A stretch of DNA of 64,000 nt, from positions 191,001-255,000 of the forward strand of contig JAJFZO010000575.1 of the NCBI GenBank assembly GCA_021397835.1, given 5' to 3'. Source of the stretch: Moringa oleifera. Taxonomy: Eukaryota > Streptophyta > Magnoliopsida > Brassicales > Moringaceae. Both the position numbers and the translations under genes were made by a program. Positions 46,771 to 57,041 of the stretch are shown here, piece by piece. The notes beneath the pieces are model-generated. The model had not been told where the DNA came from and did not search any database. It was given only the letters and a program-made list of their open reading frames with translations. The number at the start of each line of letters is the position of its first letter. The first letter of the stretch is position 1.

Positions 46771-48180
46771 ATGAGTTTTCTTCAATATCCGGATGCCTTT
46801 AACATCCCAGAGCTCCAGATTTGGAACAATGCGGCCTTTGACAATGGTGAATCTGAAGATTCGACCGCCGTTAAAGCTTCTTGGTCCACCCTGCAATCAG
46901 TTTTGTTGAATCAGTCGCTTGAATCGGACTGTAGCAAGGAAAACAAGAGCCCGTTGTTGATAGATTCCCCTGTTTTACTCAAATCTGCATTGCCGACCAA
47001 GCCGCTTCACTCCAACAATTATATCCTTAATTCGAAAGGGAAGCCATTGAAGGGTAGCTGTGAAGCTTTTGCAACAAAACCGAAAATTGGGAAGGGAAAA
47101 GAAGCTGATGAAGAGAAAAGGCGTGATGGGAGAAATATAGATATCGAGATTGAGGAGATTGAGAAGGAGATCGGTCGCTTATCTTCAAGACTCGAGGCGC
47201 TCCGACTTGAAAAGGCCGAACACACTGCGAGGAGTATCGCGATGAGAGGAAGAGTCGTGCCGGCAAAATTCATGGAGCAGAGACAGGCTGCCAAGAATCC
47301 AGACTCAGTGAAGAAAATTGAAGATTCTTTACTTTCAAGTGCTCAAAGAAAGATTAATCGTAGAGGAGTTAGTTTGGGCCCAACAGAGATTTTCAGTGCA
47401 ATGAAATCGAGGCAAGCGAGTAAACAAGAAATGATCACCCCTGTTCAATCAATCCAGAGTCGTCGTAAATCCTGTTTCTGGAAGCTGCAGGACATCGATG
47501 AGGAGAAACTGACAAAAGAAAGAGGCAAGAGCTTGAGTCTTAGCCCAAAATCGCGCAAAACTACATCAAAGATTCAAGCTCATAAACAAGTCGGAACAAC
47601 GGTGGGATCGAAACGACCAGTGAAGAAAGAAGATAGATTTCTTGCAGCAATCCAGCCAAAGAAGCTCTTCAAAGATGGGGAAAAATCAGAAACAGCAAAG
47701 AAACCGCTGAAAGCTGGCAGAGTTGTAGCGAGCCGGTATACTCAGATCAGTGGCCAGACTAACGGGAGCGTCTCAGCTTATGATGCCCGAAAAAGATCGT
47801 TCCAAGAGAACGATAAAGAGGAGAGTAGCAGTGGCGATAACAAGAGACGTGCTTCGCATGAAAATAGCCAGACTTCTCGCCGGAATCAGAAAAGTGAGAG
47901 CAGAGTTAAGAAGAGATGGGAGATTCCTACTGAGGTGGTGGTGTATGAGGGTGAGGAGGAGGAGGTGGAGCCTCCGCTGTCCGTTACTAAGGCCCACGAT
48001 GAGCTACCAAAGATCAGGACACTTCGGTTTGCTGTTGACAGTCCTCGTGATTCAGGTCCCGCTAAAAGGGTGGCTGAGTTGGTGGGGAGGAAAACTTACT
48101 TTTGCAACGACGAGGAGGCAGGGAAGCCTGTATGTCAGGCTTTAAGTTTTGCAGTGGAAGATGTAGATGAAGAACAATAG
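46771..48180 (+). CDS. Intronless 469-aa basic, coiled-coil plant protein of unknown function
   Basis: A single long open frame with clear coding composition. The N-terminus MSFLQYPDAFNIPELQIWNN looks conserved in style. There is a coiled coil at about residues 122-152 (IEIEEIEKEIGRLSSRLEAL), then a long basic, disordered Lys/Arg/Ser-rich stretch (RRKSCFWKLQDIDEEK, SLSLSPKSRKTTSK), suggesting a nuclear or microtubule-associated protein. The C-terminal part (SRVKKRWEIPTEVVVYEGEE, LRFAVDSPRDSGPAKRVAEL, VGRKTYF) has the density of a conserved motif. No enzyme domain, signal peptide or membrane segment. I do not recognise it with confidence; a distant thought is the ALC-interacting/TRM type of plant nuclear or cytoskeletal protein, unproven. 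Four AACGG cores upstream suggest G2/M expression. In-frame ATGs upstream are absent, so this start is the natural one. Confidence 0.85.
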   Translation: MSFLQYPDAFNIPELQIWNNAAFDNGESEDSTAVKASWSTLQSVLLNQSLESDCSKENKSPLLIDSPVLLKSALPTKPLHSNNYILNSKGKPLKGSCEAFATKPKIGKGKEADEEKRRDGRNIDIEIEEIEKEIGRLSSRLEALRLEKAEHTARSIAMRGRVVPAKFMEQRQAAKNPDSVKKIEDSLLSSAQRKINRRGVSLGPTEIFSAMKSRQASKQEMITPVQSIQSRRKSCFWKLQDIDEEKLTKERGKSLSLSPKSRKTTSKIQAHKQVGTTVGSKRPVKKEDRFLAAIQPKKLFKDGEKSETAKKPLKAGRVVASRYTQISGQTNGSVSAYDARKRSFQENDKEESSSGDNKRRASHENSQTSRRNQKSESRVKKRWEIPTEVVVYEGEEEEVEPPLSVTKAHDELPKIRTLRFAVDSPRDSGPAKRVAELVGRKTYFCNDEEAGKPVCQALSFAVEDVDEEQ

Positions 48181-49072
48181 CTTCCGTTTGAATTTTGCAA
48201 GGACCCTTACAGTGAAATTAGCTTTTCAGTGTGTTGTGAGCCATATAACTCTTGTTATGGTGTAACAATGGCTTCTTCTTGCTCTTGATTGGTTGTAAGT
48301 TTCTGTTTTAATTTTGCTTTTACCAAATGTCATCCAAATAATTGGGTAAGCTATTCTCTTGCTTTCTTACTAGTAAGTAATGCTGGAAAATATACAGAGT
48401 TTGTTCCTGACATTACAGCAGGCATAGTAGCTGTTTATTGAAATGGCACTCAATTAATTAAAATGAAGAGGGTAATTTTTAATTGAAAGGTATGATTTTT
48501 ATTTTTTAATTGGTGTCATCGTTTGTAGAATAAACCCTAAAAACTCCCATTTGAAAGAATAAAACTTTTGGGTGTGAGCATTGCTAAGTAGCTTTATAAC
48601 TTGCATACCCATTTTGCTTTTCTTGTGTTGCTAATTTATTTAATTTGAGAAAAAAATCAAAATTTTAAGTCTCCTAATAGTGTCTTTATTTATAACACTT
48701 GAGAACAGAACCTATGCACATATTTTTTCCTTTGATTATTTTTAACTTAAAACGTTTTCAGACAAAAGGAGGGGAAAAAAAACAAATTAATGGACATTAT
48801 CATTTAAAGTCTTAAATCTTAATGAACCATTAGCAAGCAGCAACCCAAAACGCCCCCTACATAAAAAGGTCCACTTGGAAACGGAATGGAGCGGCAGGCT
48901 CGCTTGGGAAGGAATTCCCCTTTTCTTAGGAAAGGAGGTCTCCCAGTAAAGGAGGTCTCCCAGTAGCACACACTCCAAACTCCCTACAATCTTCCACCGA
49001 CTCTCTTATCGTATCAACCCACTCCTAATTTGAGCTGACGAGTCTCACCTTGACTCAGTGCAATTGTGGAGC
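48181..49072. other. Intergenic
   Basis: 3' UTR of the 469-aa gene, then AT-rich DNA. A 17-base unit (aaaggaggtctcccagt) is tandemly repeated at 48931-48947 and 48948-48964. No gene recognised. Confidence 0.5.
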
Positions 49073-49231
49073 ATGATAGCTGTTTCTTCGTGCTTCCAGC
49101 ACGTCTCCCGCTGCAAGACCAAGATAAGCTTGTCACTGGCAACTCCACGCAGTTCCGCCTCTGGTGCGAATCCGATCAGCTTATTTGGGAGTCGTTTTGC
49201 TCCCAGAGATACTAGACCTTACCCGTATAAA
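49073..49231 (+). other. Possible small coding or leader exon upstream of the PPR gene
   Basis: From ATG 49073 a frame reads MIAVSSCFQHVSRCKTKISL, Ser/Arg rich like an organelle transit peptide, to PRDTRPYPYK, then a clean donor gtaagt at 49232. A T-rich acceptor (ttggcag) at about 49407 would add LALSK and a stop, making a product of about 58 aa. Alternatively this is a leader exon, carrying an upstream frame, of the PPR gene at 50162. I cannot decide between these. Confidence 0.35.
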
Positions 49232-50161
49232 GTAAGTCAATGGTCAATTTGTGGAGCTGGCACTATTTCTGCTGCTCTGAAATAGTTAAAAAAAACAAAA
49301 TTTTTGCTTGCCAAAGCCTTAAATGTGAGAATTAATCTAATTTCTCTTGTTTTTTTCACCCTTATTGATTTTGTCTTCGTTTGATGCTGAAATTCTTGGT
49401 TTGGCAGCTTGCACTGTCTAAATAAGAGAAGAGAAGAGAGAGACCTTACAAAATCCATTGAAGAGAAAGGGTTGGTTTTAACTCGTTGTATTTACATGCG
49501 GGTTAGTGAAAAGTGTTAAGTAACCTTCTGCATGCCACCAAATAAGTATAGTGCTTTTTTGTGGTCATTCCATGGTCATGCATTTCCACCCTTGGAGCCC
49601 TTTACTCTACAAGGGTTAGCTTGGAAATTTAGCATAAATTGCAAAGTGAAAGTTTTTTCCCTAATATGTTTCATTTTGTTCTTTTTTAATAAATTGCGCT
49701 CTTATTGCTGATGAGAACTGCTCTAGATGTCTATCCAATTACATTTCGGTAGGGCTAGTAGAATGACCTGAATGATTCACAGAGACGTTTAGCCAGGCTT
49801 TAAGGCCTGAATTTGAGGTTCAGAAATAGTGGCCCAGCTTGATCCCACCTTGGTTCAAATTGAAGCTGCCAATTTTACTAAATTTCATTATCAACAATTC
49901 ATGTTGTTGTTGAAGTTACTTACTTATGTAGTTTTGAAGGCACATCAAGTTGTGTCTTGATGTGAGTCAAATAAATAGTCAGCTATGTTTTGCTTGTCTG
50001 TCAGTTGCTATCTTATTTTCATTAAAAAGTAAGTTTTTCTGTTGCATTGCTTGAACTTTGCGAGAGGGCTGGTAGTAAGGGCCTTAACACTTTCAAAAAA
50101 TTAATTCTCTTGTTTTAGCTTTTCTATTTCTTTTTTTTTTCTCCCCTGAAGCTCATAGTTA

Positions 50162-51244
50162 ATGACTGCACTTCTAATACAGACACTTGTCACTTCCATC
50201 CGGACTGGTTTCCCTTGGAGCTGGCCATTCCTTGCCATTCTAAGTAAAGTTATTGGCAATTGTCAATCACTTGCTACACAGGCTTCACAAGGTGTGAGGG
50301 AAGTGACTGATGAAGAATTAGATCAAATTCTCACCTCCACTGGAAGTGCTTCAAACCTGACCAATGAAGTCTATACTGCTCATGTAAGTAAGCTTTGCGA
50401 GGTTGGAAATCTTTTGGCCGCTGCTAGATTTGTGCAATCCCTACGAGATAGAAACATCTTCCTCCACAATGCATATCATATCCTTTTGGCAGCAGCTGTT
50501 GAAAGAAATGATATTGACATTTCATCTCAGATCTTCAAAGATTTATTGTCTTCTGGTAAACCATTGAGTTCAACTTCTTATGTTAACATTGCCAGGGCTT
50601 TTACTAAGATAGATGATCCCACCCAATTACTTAGATTTGTCAAAGAAGTATCAGAGCTAGCCTTCCCAGGAAGCACCAAAATTCTTAACAGAATCATCTC
50701 TGCCTTTTTTGAGTGTAGGCAGATAGAAAAAGCCCTTATGATATTTGATCAGATTAAAGGTTTGGGTTTTGAGCCAGATCTGATCACTTATAATACCGTT
50801 TTGAACATCTTTGGTTGCACTGGTCGTATAAATGAAATGCTCCAACTGTTTGCCTCCATGAAGGAAGCTGGTGTAGGCCCGGATATTGTTTCTTACAATA
50901 CACTATTAAACAGCTTGAGGAAGGTTGGGAGATTGGATATTTGCCTAGCATATTTCAGGGAAATGGAGAAAATTGGAATTGAACCTGATTTGCTTACTTA
51001 CACAGCGTTGATCGACTGTTTTGGCCGATCAGGGAACACAGAGGAATCATTAAGACTCTTCAGTGAGATGAAGCTAAGGCGGATCCGTCCATCAATTTAC
51101 ATCTATCGGTCACTAATCAGTAATTTGAAGAGGGTAGGAAAAGTGAAGCTGGCTCTGAAACTTTTGGAGGAGATGAGTTCATCTTCTTCAGATATGGCTC
51201 GCCCAGAGGATTTCAAACGAAAGGCGAAAGTTGTTAAGCGTTGA
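50162..51244 (+). CDS. P-class pentatricopeptide repeat (PPR) protein
   Basis: Intronless coding frame, 360 aa. The N-terminus (about 1-45: Thr/Ser/Arg/Leu rich, almost no acidic residues) is a likely mitochondrial or plastid targeting peptide. At least five 35-residue repeats run without gaps: 172-206, 207-241, 242-276, 277-311 and 312-346, e.g. LITYNTVLNIFGCTGRINEM. Two or three weaker repeats precede them (about 67-171). No E, DYW or SMR domain follows; the tail (ARPEDFKRKAKVVKR) is basic. P-class PPR proteins bind organellar RNA to stabilise, process or translate it. Positions 5 and 35 are Asn/Asp in three successive repeats, which the PPR code reads as U (or C). It may be the At1g11900-type gene, but I am not sure. 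A leader exon near 49073-49231 is possible. Confidence 0.9.
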   Translation: MTALLIQTLVTSIRTGFPWSWPFLAILSKVIGNCQSLATQASQGVREVTDEELDQILTSTGSASNLTNEVYTAHVSKLCEVGNLLAAARFVQSLRDRNIFLHNAYHILLAAAVERNDIDISSQIFKDLLSSGKPLSSTSYVNIARAFTKIDDPTQLLRFVKEVSELAFPGSTKILNRIISAFFECRQIEKALMIFDQIKGLGFEPDLITYNTVLNIFGCTGRINEMLQLFASMKEAGVGPDIVSYNTLLNSLRKVGRLDICLAYFREMEKIGIEPDLLTYTALIDCFGRSGNTEESLRLFSEMKLRRIRPSIYIYRSLISNLKRVGKVKLALKLLEEMSSSSSDMARPEDFKRKAKVVKR

Positions 51245-52787
51245 GAAGTGTAATATTTTCAAGTGACTTCTTAAGATTGCAAATTAATTAAATTAGCACA
51301 AGCTGGGACACGTCCTGGAGTTTCCCTCAGCCTGCTGCTGTTGATGTTGTTATATATTTTATGCCCTTATTTTTATCTTCTGTTTGCAATTTTTTACAGG
51401 TCATGGCAGTCTGACCACATTTTAGTTTTATGGAGCATGTAATTGTGTTTGACAGCTAAGCTTATCCAGAAACTAGAGGTTCAACTGTGGAATTTGGTGA
51501 CTTAATATTCTTTGTTGTGACAGGTACCATCAAAGTTTTTGGTGCTGAAAAAGGTTTATGGACGCTTCTGCCTCAGACTGAGGTCAAAATGCAATCAGAA
51601 TTTCGTTTTCCAGTTGTTGGATCTCCAAATCATGCTTGCATCTAGAACGAATGAGCTTTATCATTGTTTTTTCATCTAGAACGTATGAGCTTTATGATTG
51701 TTTTGTGCTGAGCTGGTGGATCAAGTGGAACTTGTCCAGCCTCCCTTGGTACTGCTTCCTCTGAGCATAACTGTCACTGTGTGTCTGATGTATGATTGCC
51801 CCTTACTTTCTTTTTGGCTGGACTTTGCTGTTTATCTACTTGTGCACTGGCAAGTCACACTAACTTATTTAGGACCCTTCAACTGTTGGCCCAAGAGCCT
51901 TGCTGAAGCATATCTAAAGACTTGGTCTCAGACCTTCAGGAACTTATCAGGTGCAAGCCTAGATTTACAAGGTTTTTGGTTGGTGTTTAACATTTTGATT
52001 TACCTTTTATTCAGAGGTAAGACTGCTTATTGTGTGCAAATGCCACTTTGCTGTACAACAATGGTAACTTTTTTATTCATGTCAGCAATAAGTTTATATG
52101 AACATGTTCCACAGTCAAGAACTATATATGTGCGAATCTAGTTTTGCTATTTTGGCATGCAAGTTTTGATCTTTTGTAAGCATTGAATAACAATTACTTT
52201 GGAGTTGTTATATTTCAAACCCCTATTTCCTACTTCCGAGCTGGTAATAACAGATTGAATATTGAGCAGTGTCTTGTTATCCAAGATGTACAATCTATAA
52301 ATGATAAGAGGCTTCCCTAATCATAGGAGAATCTTAGGGGAAGCCATTAAGAATGTCATGTCATAGGTCTTTGAGACTGCTCCTGAACAAAGTGTGTGGC
52401 TAGTTGCTGTTGCATTCCTACACAGAGCAAAGCAGTAAATGATGCAGGGGAGGAGGCTCTTTCAGGCTACATCACTGTAAGAGTGCCAGTCTTTGTTTTC
52501 TTCTTGCCAGTAATTTATCAGTCAATATTTAGTCCATGTGATAGCAGCAACATACATAAAGCCAGGAGGGTGATGAAACAAGCTCCTATGGGAAACAGAA
52601 GAAAATATTTTAGTGAAAATTCTCCTGACCTAACTGGCTAATGTATTCAACATCCTAAATAGAAAATATGTGAGGGAAAACAAATAAAGCTAATCTTGGA
52701 AAAATGAAATAAAATCTTCAATACAATGATAAGCCTGTTCAGCAACAAGTATTGGGGGAGCCTTTCTTATCTTTGCTGCCAGAAGCC
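51245..52787. other. Intergenic between PPR and NDB2-like gene (convergent)
   Basis: Contains the PPR 3' UTR. A 34-base unit (tctagaacgaatgagcttta at its start) is repeated in tandem at 51641-51674 and 51675-51708 with few mismatches. The open frame at 51698-52141 has no family resemblance. No further gene seen. Confidence 0.5.
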
Positions 52788-55700
52788 TCAGATTCGACTT
52801 GAGTCCCTTCCAAAAATGAATCGTCTAGTCCAGTCTGATATAACCAACACCCTAGTGCGCCAGCTAACCAGCTTGCTGCAGGTCAAGAGAAGTAGCTGAG
52901 AACCTGACAATGTTATGCTAAGGACAACCTCACAACACGGAAGGCAAACAAGACTGAATCTTTACAATTACCTTGCATAAACCGAATACCACAGCCACTG
53001 AGTACTATGACCAATGGATACCCAATCTCCTGGAAGTTGAGCTGCCGTTTGTTCTCCTCCCAGTGGAGCAAACGCCCCAAGATGCTTGTACCTGTAATGA
53101 CATGACGAAGAAAGTAAGCACATTCAGTTGCTCTTCTACAGGTGTGCATTAGCAGTCTGTTCTCAGTGAAGTAAGGTAAGATGGACTCCTTCCAAGTCAT
53201 AATTTGCATGATCTGATTTGATTGAAATGTTCGATTTTACTACATTGGTGGACAAGCGGATAAGGTACAGAAATAAGTAGTTTGATTGTACCCAAAAGGC
53301 TGGAACCGGTGGCGGCCTTCTCCCCTGAACCTAAGAGGACCTTCAGGATGCTTTTCACAGTGCTCCATACGGTTAAAGCATTGGGCAAGGTAGCGGCCTT
53401 GTTGGTTGGCAACCTAGACCCCCGAAAAAAAAATAAAAAAAAGAACTATGAATAGCTGATAAGGAAAAGAGTGATATATGCGTCTAATTATTTATATACA
53501 AACTCGCCTGAGCTGTTGCAGGAAGATTTTTCATCTGAGTATCAACTTCAGAAAGAGCTTTTGTGAAATTTTCTATGTTAACTTGATTGTCTTCCCCGTC
53601 AGAACTCTTCAGTAGTTCAATGATATTCTTCATTTGCTTCTTCTTCAGATAAATCTCCACCTGAGGGTACCTCTGACAGATGTCTTTAACAACCCCTTGG
53701 AACTCATTTTTGTTTAGAGTGCCTGTCTTATCCACGTCAGCCTTACTGAATATAGCAGCTATATCCTCCTGATGAATAATTGGCAACAAAAAACAGGGTA
53801 ATGCAAAGGTCTAAAGCAGAACTGCTATGAAAGGCACTATGATCCTTCTTCTTTGCTCAGTTTAGCAACTTTGGAATGCACAAATCCAAAAGTACATGGG
53901 AGTCATATGCAAGACATACCACGACTTTGCGTTGATTTATTGTTGCACAGTCACCTAAAGCATACACGCCATCACATCCCTCCACCCGCAGCCATTCATC
54001 AGTGGCTAAAACACGCCTGTTACCCTGCAATCAAAGTCTGGATGAGGAGTTAAGCAATGGCTCTGTTGAATTCAAAGTCATGGACAAATATGATATCAAA
54101 GAGGAATGTGAACAACAGGGTGGAAACCTGGCCAATTTGCCGCATGAAGTCCCTTATGACAGGGCGAGTGCCAATCCCAGTTGACCAGACAACCATTCCA
54201 TAAGGTTCAGAAACTATTTGGCCACCTTCTTTGGTGGAAATTTCCTCAGCAGTCAATTTTATAACCATTGAACCTGTCTTCAAGTTGATGCCCTCCCTTT
54301 GGAACTTTTGTTCAGCAAAAGCAGTAATCCTCTTGTCAAACCTCAAATAATCAAGCGGCAGAAATTCATGTCAAAATATGACAACTCTCGTTAGGGTAGA
54401 ATCTGAAAATATGATATCCTTACATGTTCAAAATGTGATCGCTTGCTTCAAGAAGTGTAATTCTGGTGAACTCATGGACTTGAGGATATATCTTAGCTAC
54501 ATCCTCAACAAGGAAGTCATGAAGCTCTGCAGAAAACTCCACACCGGTTGGACCACCGCCAACGACCACAAAATGCAAGATCCTTTTTCTCTCTTCGTCA
54601 GTAAGACTGGGAAGGCATGCCCTCTCGAAGCAGTCGATCACAGCCTTCCGGATTGTCTGAGCGTGTTCCACTTCCTGGAAAAGTGAAATGTACATTTTTC
54701 TTGATTAATATTGGAAATATGAGACGAAGCCTCAGGAAGTTGTCTTAAACATTCATCACATATGCCTTGAAACTATGGCATTTTTCAATGTTACAGCCCA
54801 GTGAGCATACCTTTAAAAAATAGGCAAATTCCTCAACTCCAGGGGTGTTGAATGTGTTTGGCTGAGCTCCAACAGCTAAAACCAAGATATCGTAATCCAT
54901 GCTGAATTCTTCTTTACCTTTCAAACTTGAGTCTTGCTTAGATCGACAATGGATTCTCTTGTTTTTAGCATCAATCTCGTAACATTCAGCTTCCTTGTAT
55001 TGAAAACCTTTCTGCAAGTGAGAGAAAATGTCAAGTCTCCTCCAAAGTTGCATGAATGCGGCAGAAGAAGCTGCCAGTTGCTATGTGATAGACATTGTTA
55101 AGTAAACAGGACATGCACTGCAATATTACATCCACCTGAAATCATTCACTTTTATGTATCATGTACCTTACGCATGAGCTTGCGAATCGGTTCGACAATG
55201 CTACGTGCTTCAACTGTTCCATTAGTCACACTTGGCAACAAAGGAGTGAAGAGAAAAAAGTTGCGGGGTGACACAACATGAACTTCATACGAGGGACTGT
55301 TTAAATAATTCAAGAAACTGTAGCCACCCCAACCAGTTCCAAGCACCACCACCTTCTTTTTCTTGTTCTCATCTTCACCATTTGGTCTTTGTAGTGGCCT
55401 GGCATCAGAAAATGCCACTATACTGCTGCCACTGCAATAAGGAAGCAAATCGTAAAATGAAATGAAGTGCATGCATCCTTATCTCAGGGAAGAACCAGGC
55501 ATTGGTTTTATCATGAGAAACATTGAAGAAACTGAAAATCAAAGATGAGAGGAAGCATCTAGCAAATATAGCGGATCATTCGAACAAGGAAACTCTGTAT
55601 TAAATTTGCTTGAGAATCTGTGAGGGAGAGAGGGACCCAAAGCAAGCTTGCTGATTCACATACACAAATATTAAGAATTAAGAATGAAAATAATTCCCTT

Positions 55701-56005
55701 CTTGTTTCCTTTAACAATATATATCATCGTCGTAATTAAATCAGCAAACATAACAGAATTTCCAAATATGTGTAAGCTGCCTATGGGGTGTGAAACACTT
55801 CCAAAACAAACCCATTCATGAAAAACTGTCAAGCCTTAAGCAAATCAAACAAAACACACACACAGACGGAGCCCGGTATACAATACAAAAAGATGAACCA
55901 GATAGTAGTTAGAAACCTGGCAATGCCAATCACAAGAAGCTTAACAAGTGTAGGGTAAGCATGAAAAACTCTGGAGGCTCTCTCATAGAACGTGTGGGCA
56001 GTCAT
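52788..56005 (-). CDS. NDB2: External type-II NAD(P)H dehydrogenase with EF-hand, NDB2-like
   Basis: Rotenone-insensitive enzyme on the outer face of the inner mitochondrial membrane; passes electrons from cytosolic NAD(P)H to ubiquinone without proton pumping. Ten exons: 56005-55917, 55431-55167, 55011-54811, 54674-54424, 54341-54128, 54024-53920, 53768-53508, 53413-53292, 53091-52972, 52875-52788; 1716 bases, 571 aa. FAD fold GTGWGG at 61-66; second dinucleotide fold VVVGGGPTGVEF near 221-232; Glu261 ends its second strand (ITLLEASDH), the residue linked to NADH preference. An EF-hand loop (DVDKTGTLNKNE, 386-397) lies in the insertion typical of NDB. The C-terminus YARQ-like splice joins to SKLVSWRTRVLVISDWTRRF and GRDSSRI. 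The first exon encodes a short hydrophobic, basic leader. Intron 7 is GC-AG. Head-to-tail with a paralogue about 1 kb upstream. Confidence 0.94.
53414..53507 (-). other. GC-AG intron (NDB2-like intron 7)
   Basis: Exon 7 ends GCTCAG at 53508, followed by gcgagt. The intron ends gggtctag before GTTGCCAACC. Phase 0 and the conserved PATAQ/VAxQQG join force this site. The same intron in the tandem paralogue (58049-57951) starts with an ordinary gtgttt. Confidence 0.8.
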
Positions 56006-57041
56006 TGCTTGCTTTTGTCTCTTTGGCAAGAAAAAGAAAAATAAGGGCAAAACGTGAGAGATGAAGGTGCTAAAGAGGAGGAATCATTTTTCCTTAGGGT
56101 ACGGGGTGAGTATATAATTAAGCACGAAAGCGATGGTTTAGGAGTAACTGTCAAGTAAATTTCTCTATAGCAACACATTTTCTATATGGAGCGCTCAAAA
56201 CCAGAAAAGGAGGACGCGTGTCCTGGTGACAGACAGGGATCTCCTTCTTAAGAGGAGTCTGTTTTGAGTTTTTTTGATTTTGTGGCATATGGATCACTTG
56301 GCTTAAAACCCTGCCTTCTGCTTATTTTAGTTAATTATTCCTTGAACGATGGGGTGCAGAATCAGAATCGGAGGGAGCAACTCATTTCGCAGGATACTAT
56401 TTAGTGCCAAAATGGTCATATCCTCTGACCAGCTTCCATGGTTCCTACAGCATTAGCCATATTGCACAACATATTTCAGTGTCGTGCTTAAGTTGCCTCC
56501 CAATAAAGCCCATAATATGGAAAAAGCTAATACTGAATCTCAAATATTAAAAAATAATAATTATTATTATTGCTATTATAATAGGCCAATGTACCAAATT
56601 TGTCCAGCAACTTTCTCCTGTTTGTTGTGATTCTCACCTCAGCACGACTTCTTAAGCTGACTTTTACACAAAACATTTCTATATTCATCAAATATGCCAC
56701 CATTGCAACATCTCGGGGACGAAGAGGAGACAAGCTTGCGAATAGACACCTCGACAGGAAGGAATTCTGCCATTTCGTAAATTCATTCTCTTACCATACA
56801 TTATCCCCACCAGAATAGTCAATTTTATCTTGTTTCCAAGTATGGATACTGTAATTTTATTGCATGTATTAAACTACGCACAACATGCTCATCATATTGG
56901 GCCGTTGAATCACATGCAAGTTCAAATGGAAGAGTAGGAAAACAAAAAGCATTCCCTTACATTTGCACACCAAAAAAAAAGTAAATAAATAAATGTTAAT
57001 AATAGCTCTACAGGTTGTTCATAATACTCAGTTGAATTTTG
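56006..57041. other. Spacer between the two NDB genes
   Basis: Promoter of the NDB2-like gene and 3' UTR of the NDB1-like gene. AT-rich, with an AATAATAATT-type repeat near 56551-56583. No coding sequence seen. Confidence 0.5.

Noticed and set aside
47750..48145. A 131-codon frame overlapping the 469-aa gene
   Set aside because: It is the +1 shadow of a strong coding frame; its Arg-rich composition is typical of such shadows.
49771..49880. Possible tRNA-like GGTTCAAAT box
   Set aside because: No matching A box, acceptor stem or cloverleaf can be drawn around it.
51698..52141. 147-codon frame downstream of the PPR gene
   Set aside because: Starts with a non-ATG codon or within the 34-base repeat, and the composition is random hydrophobic; best read as 3' UTR or spacer.
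53508..53768. Reading the NDB2-like exon 7 through to the next GT
   Set aside because: Using the GT four bases on breaks the reading phase into exon 8; the GC donor keeps it.
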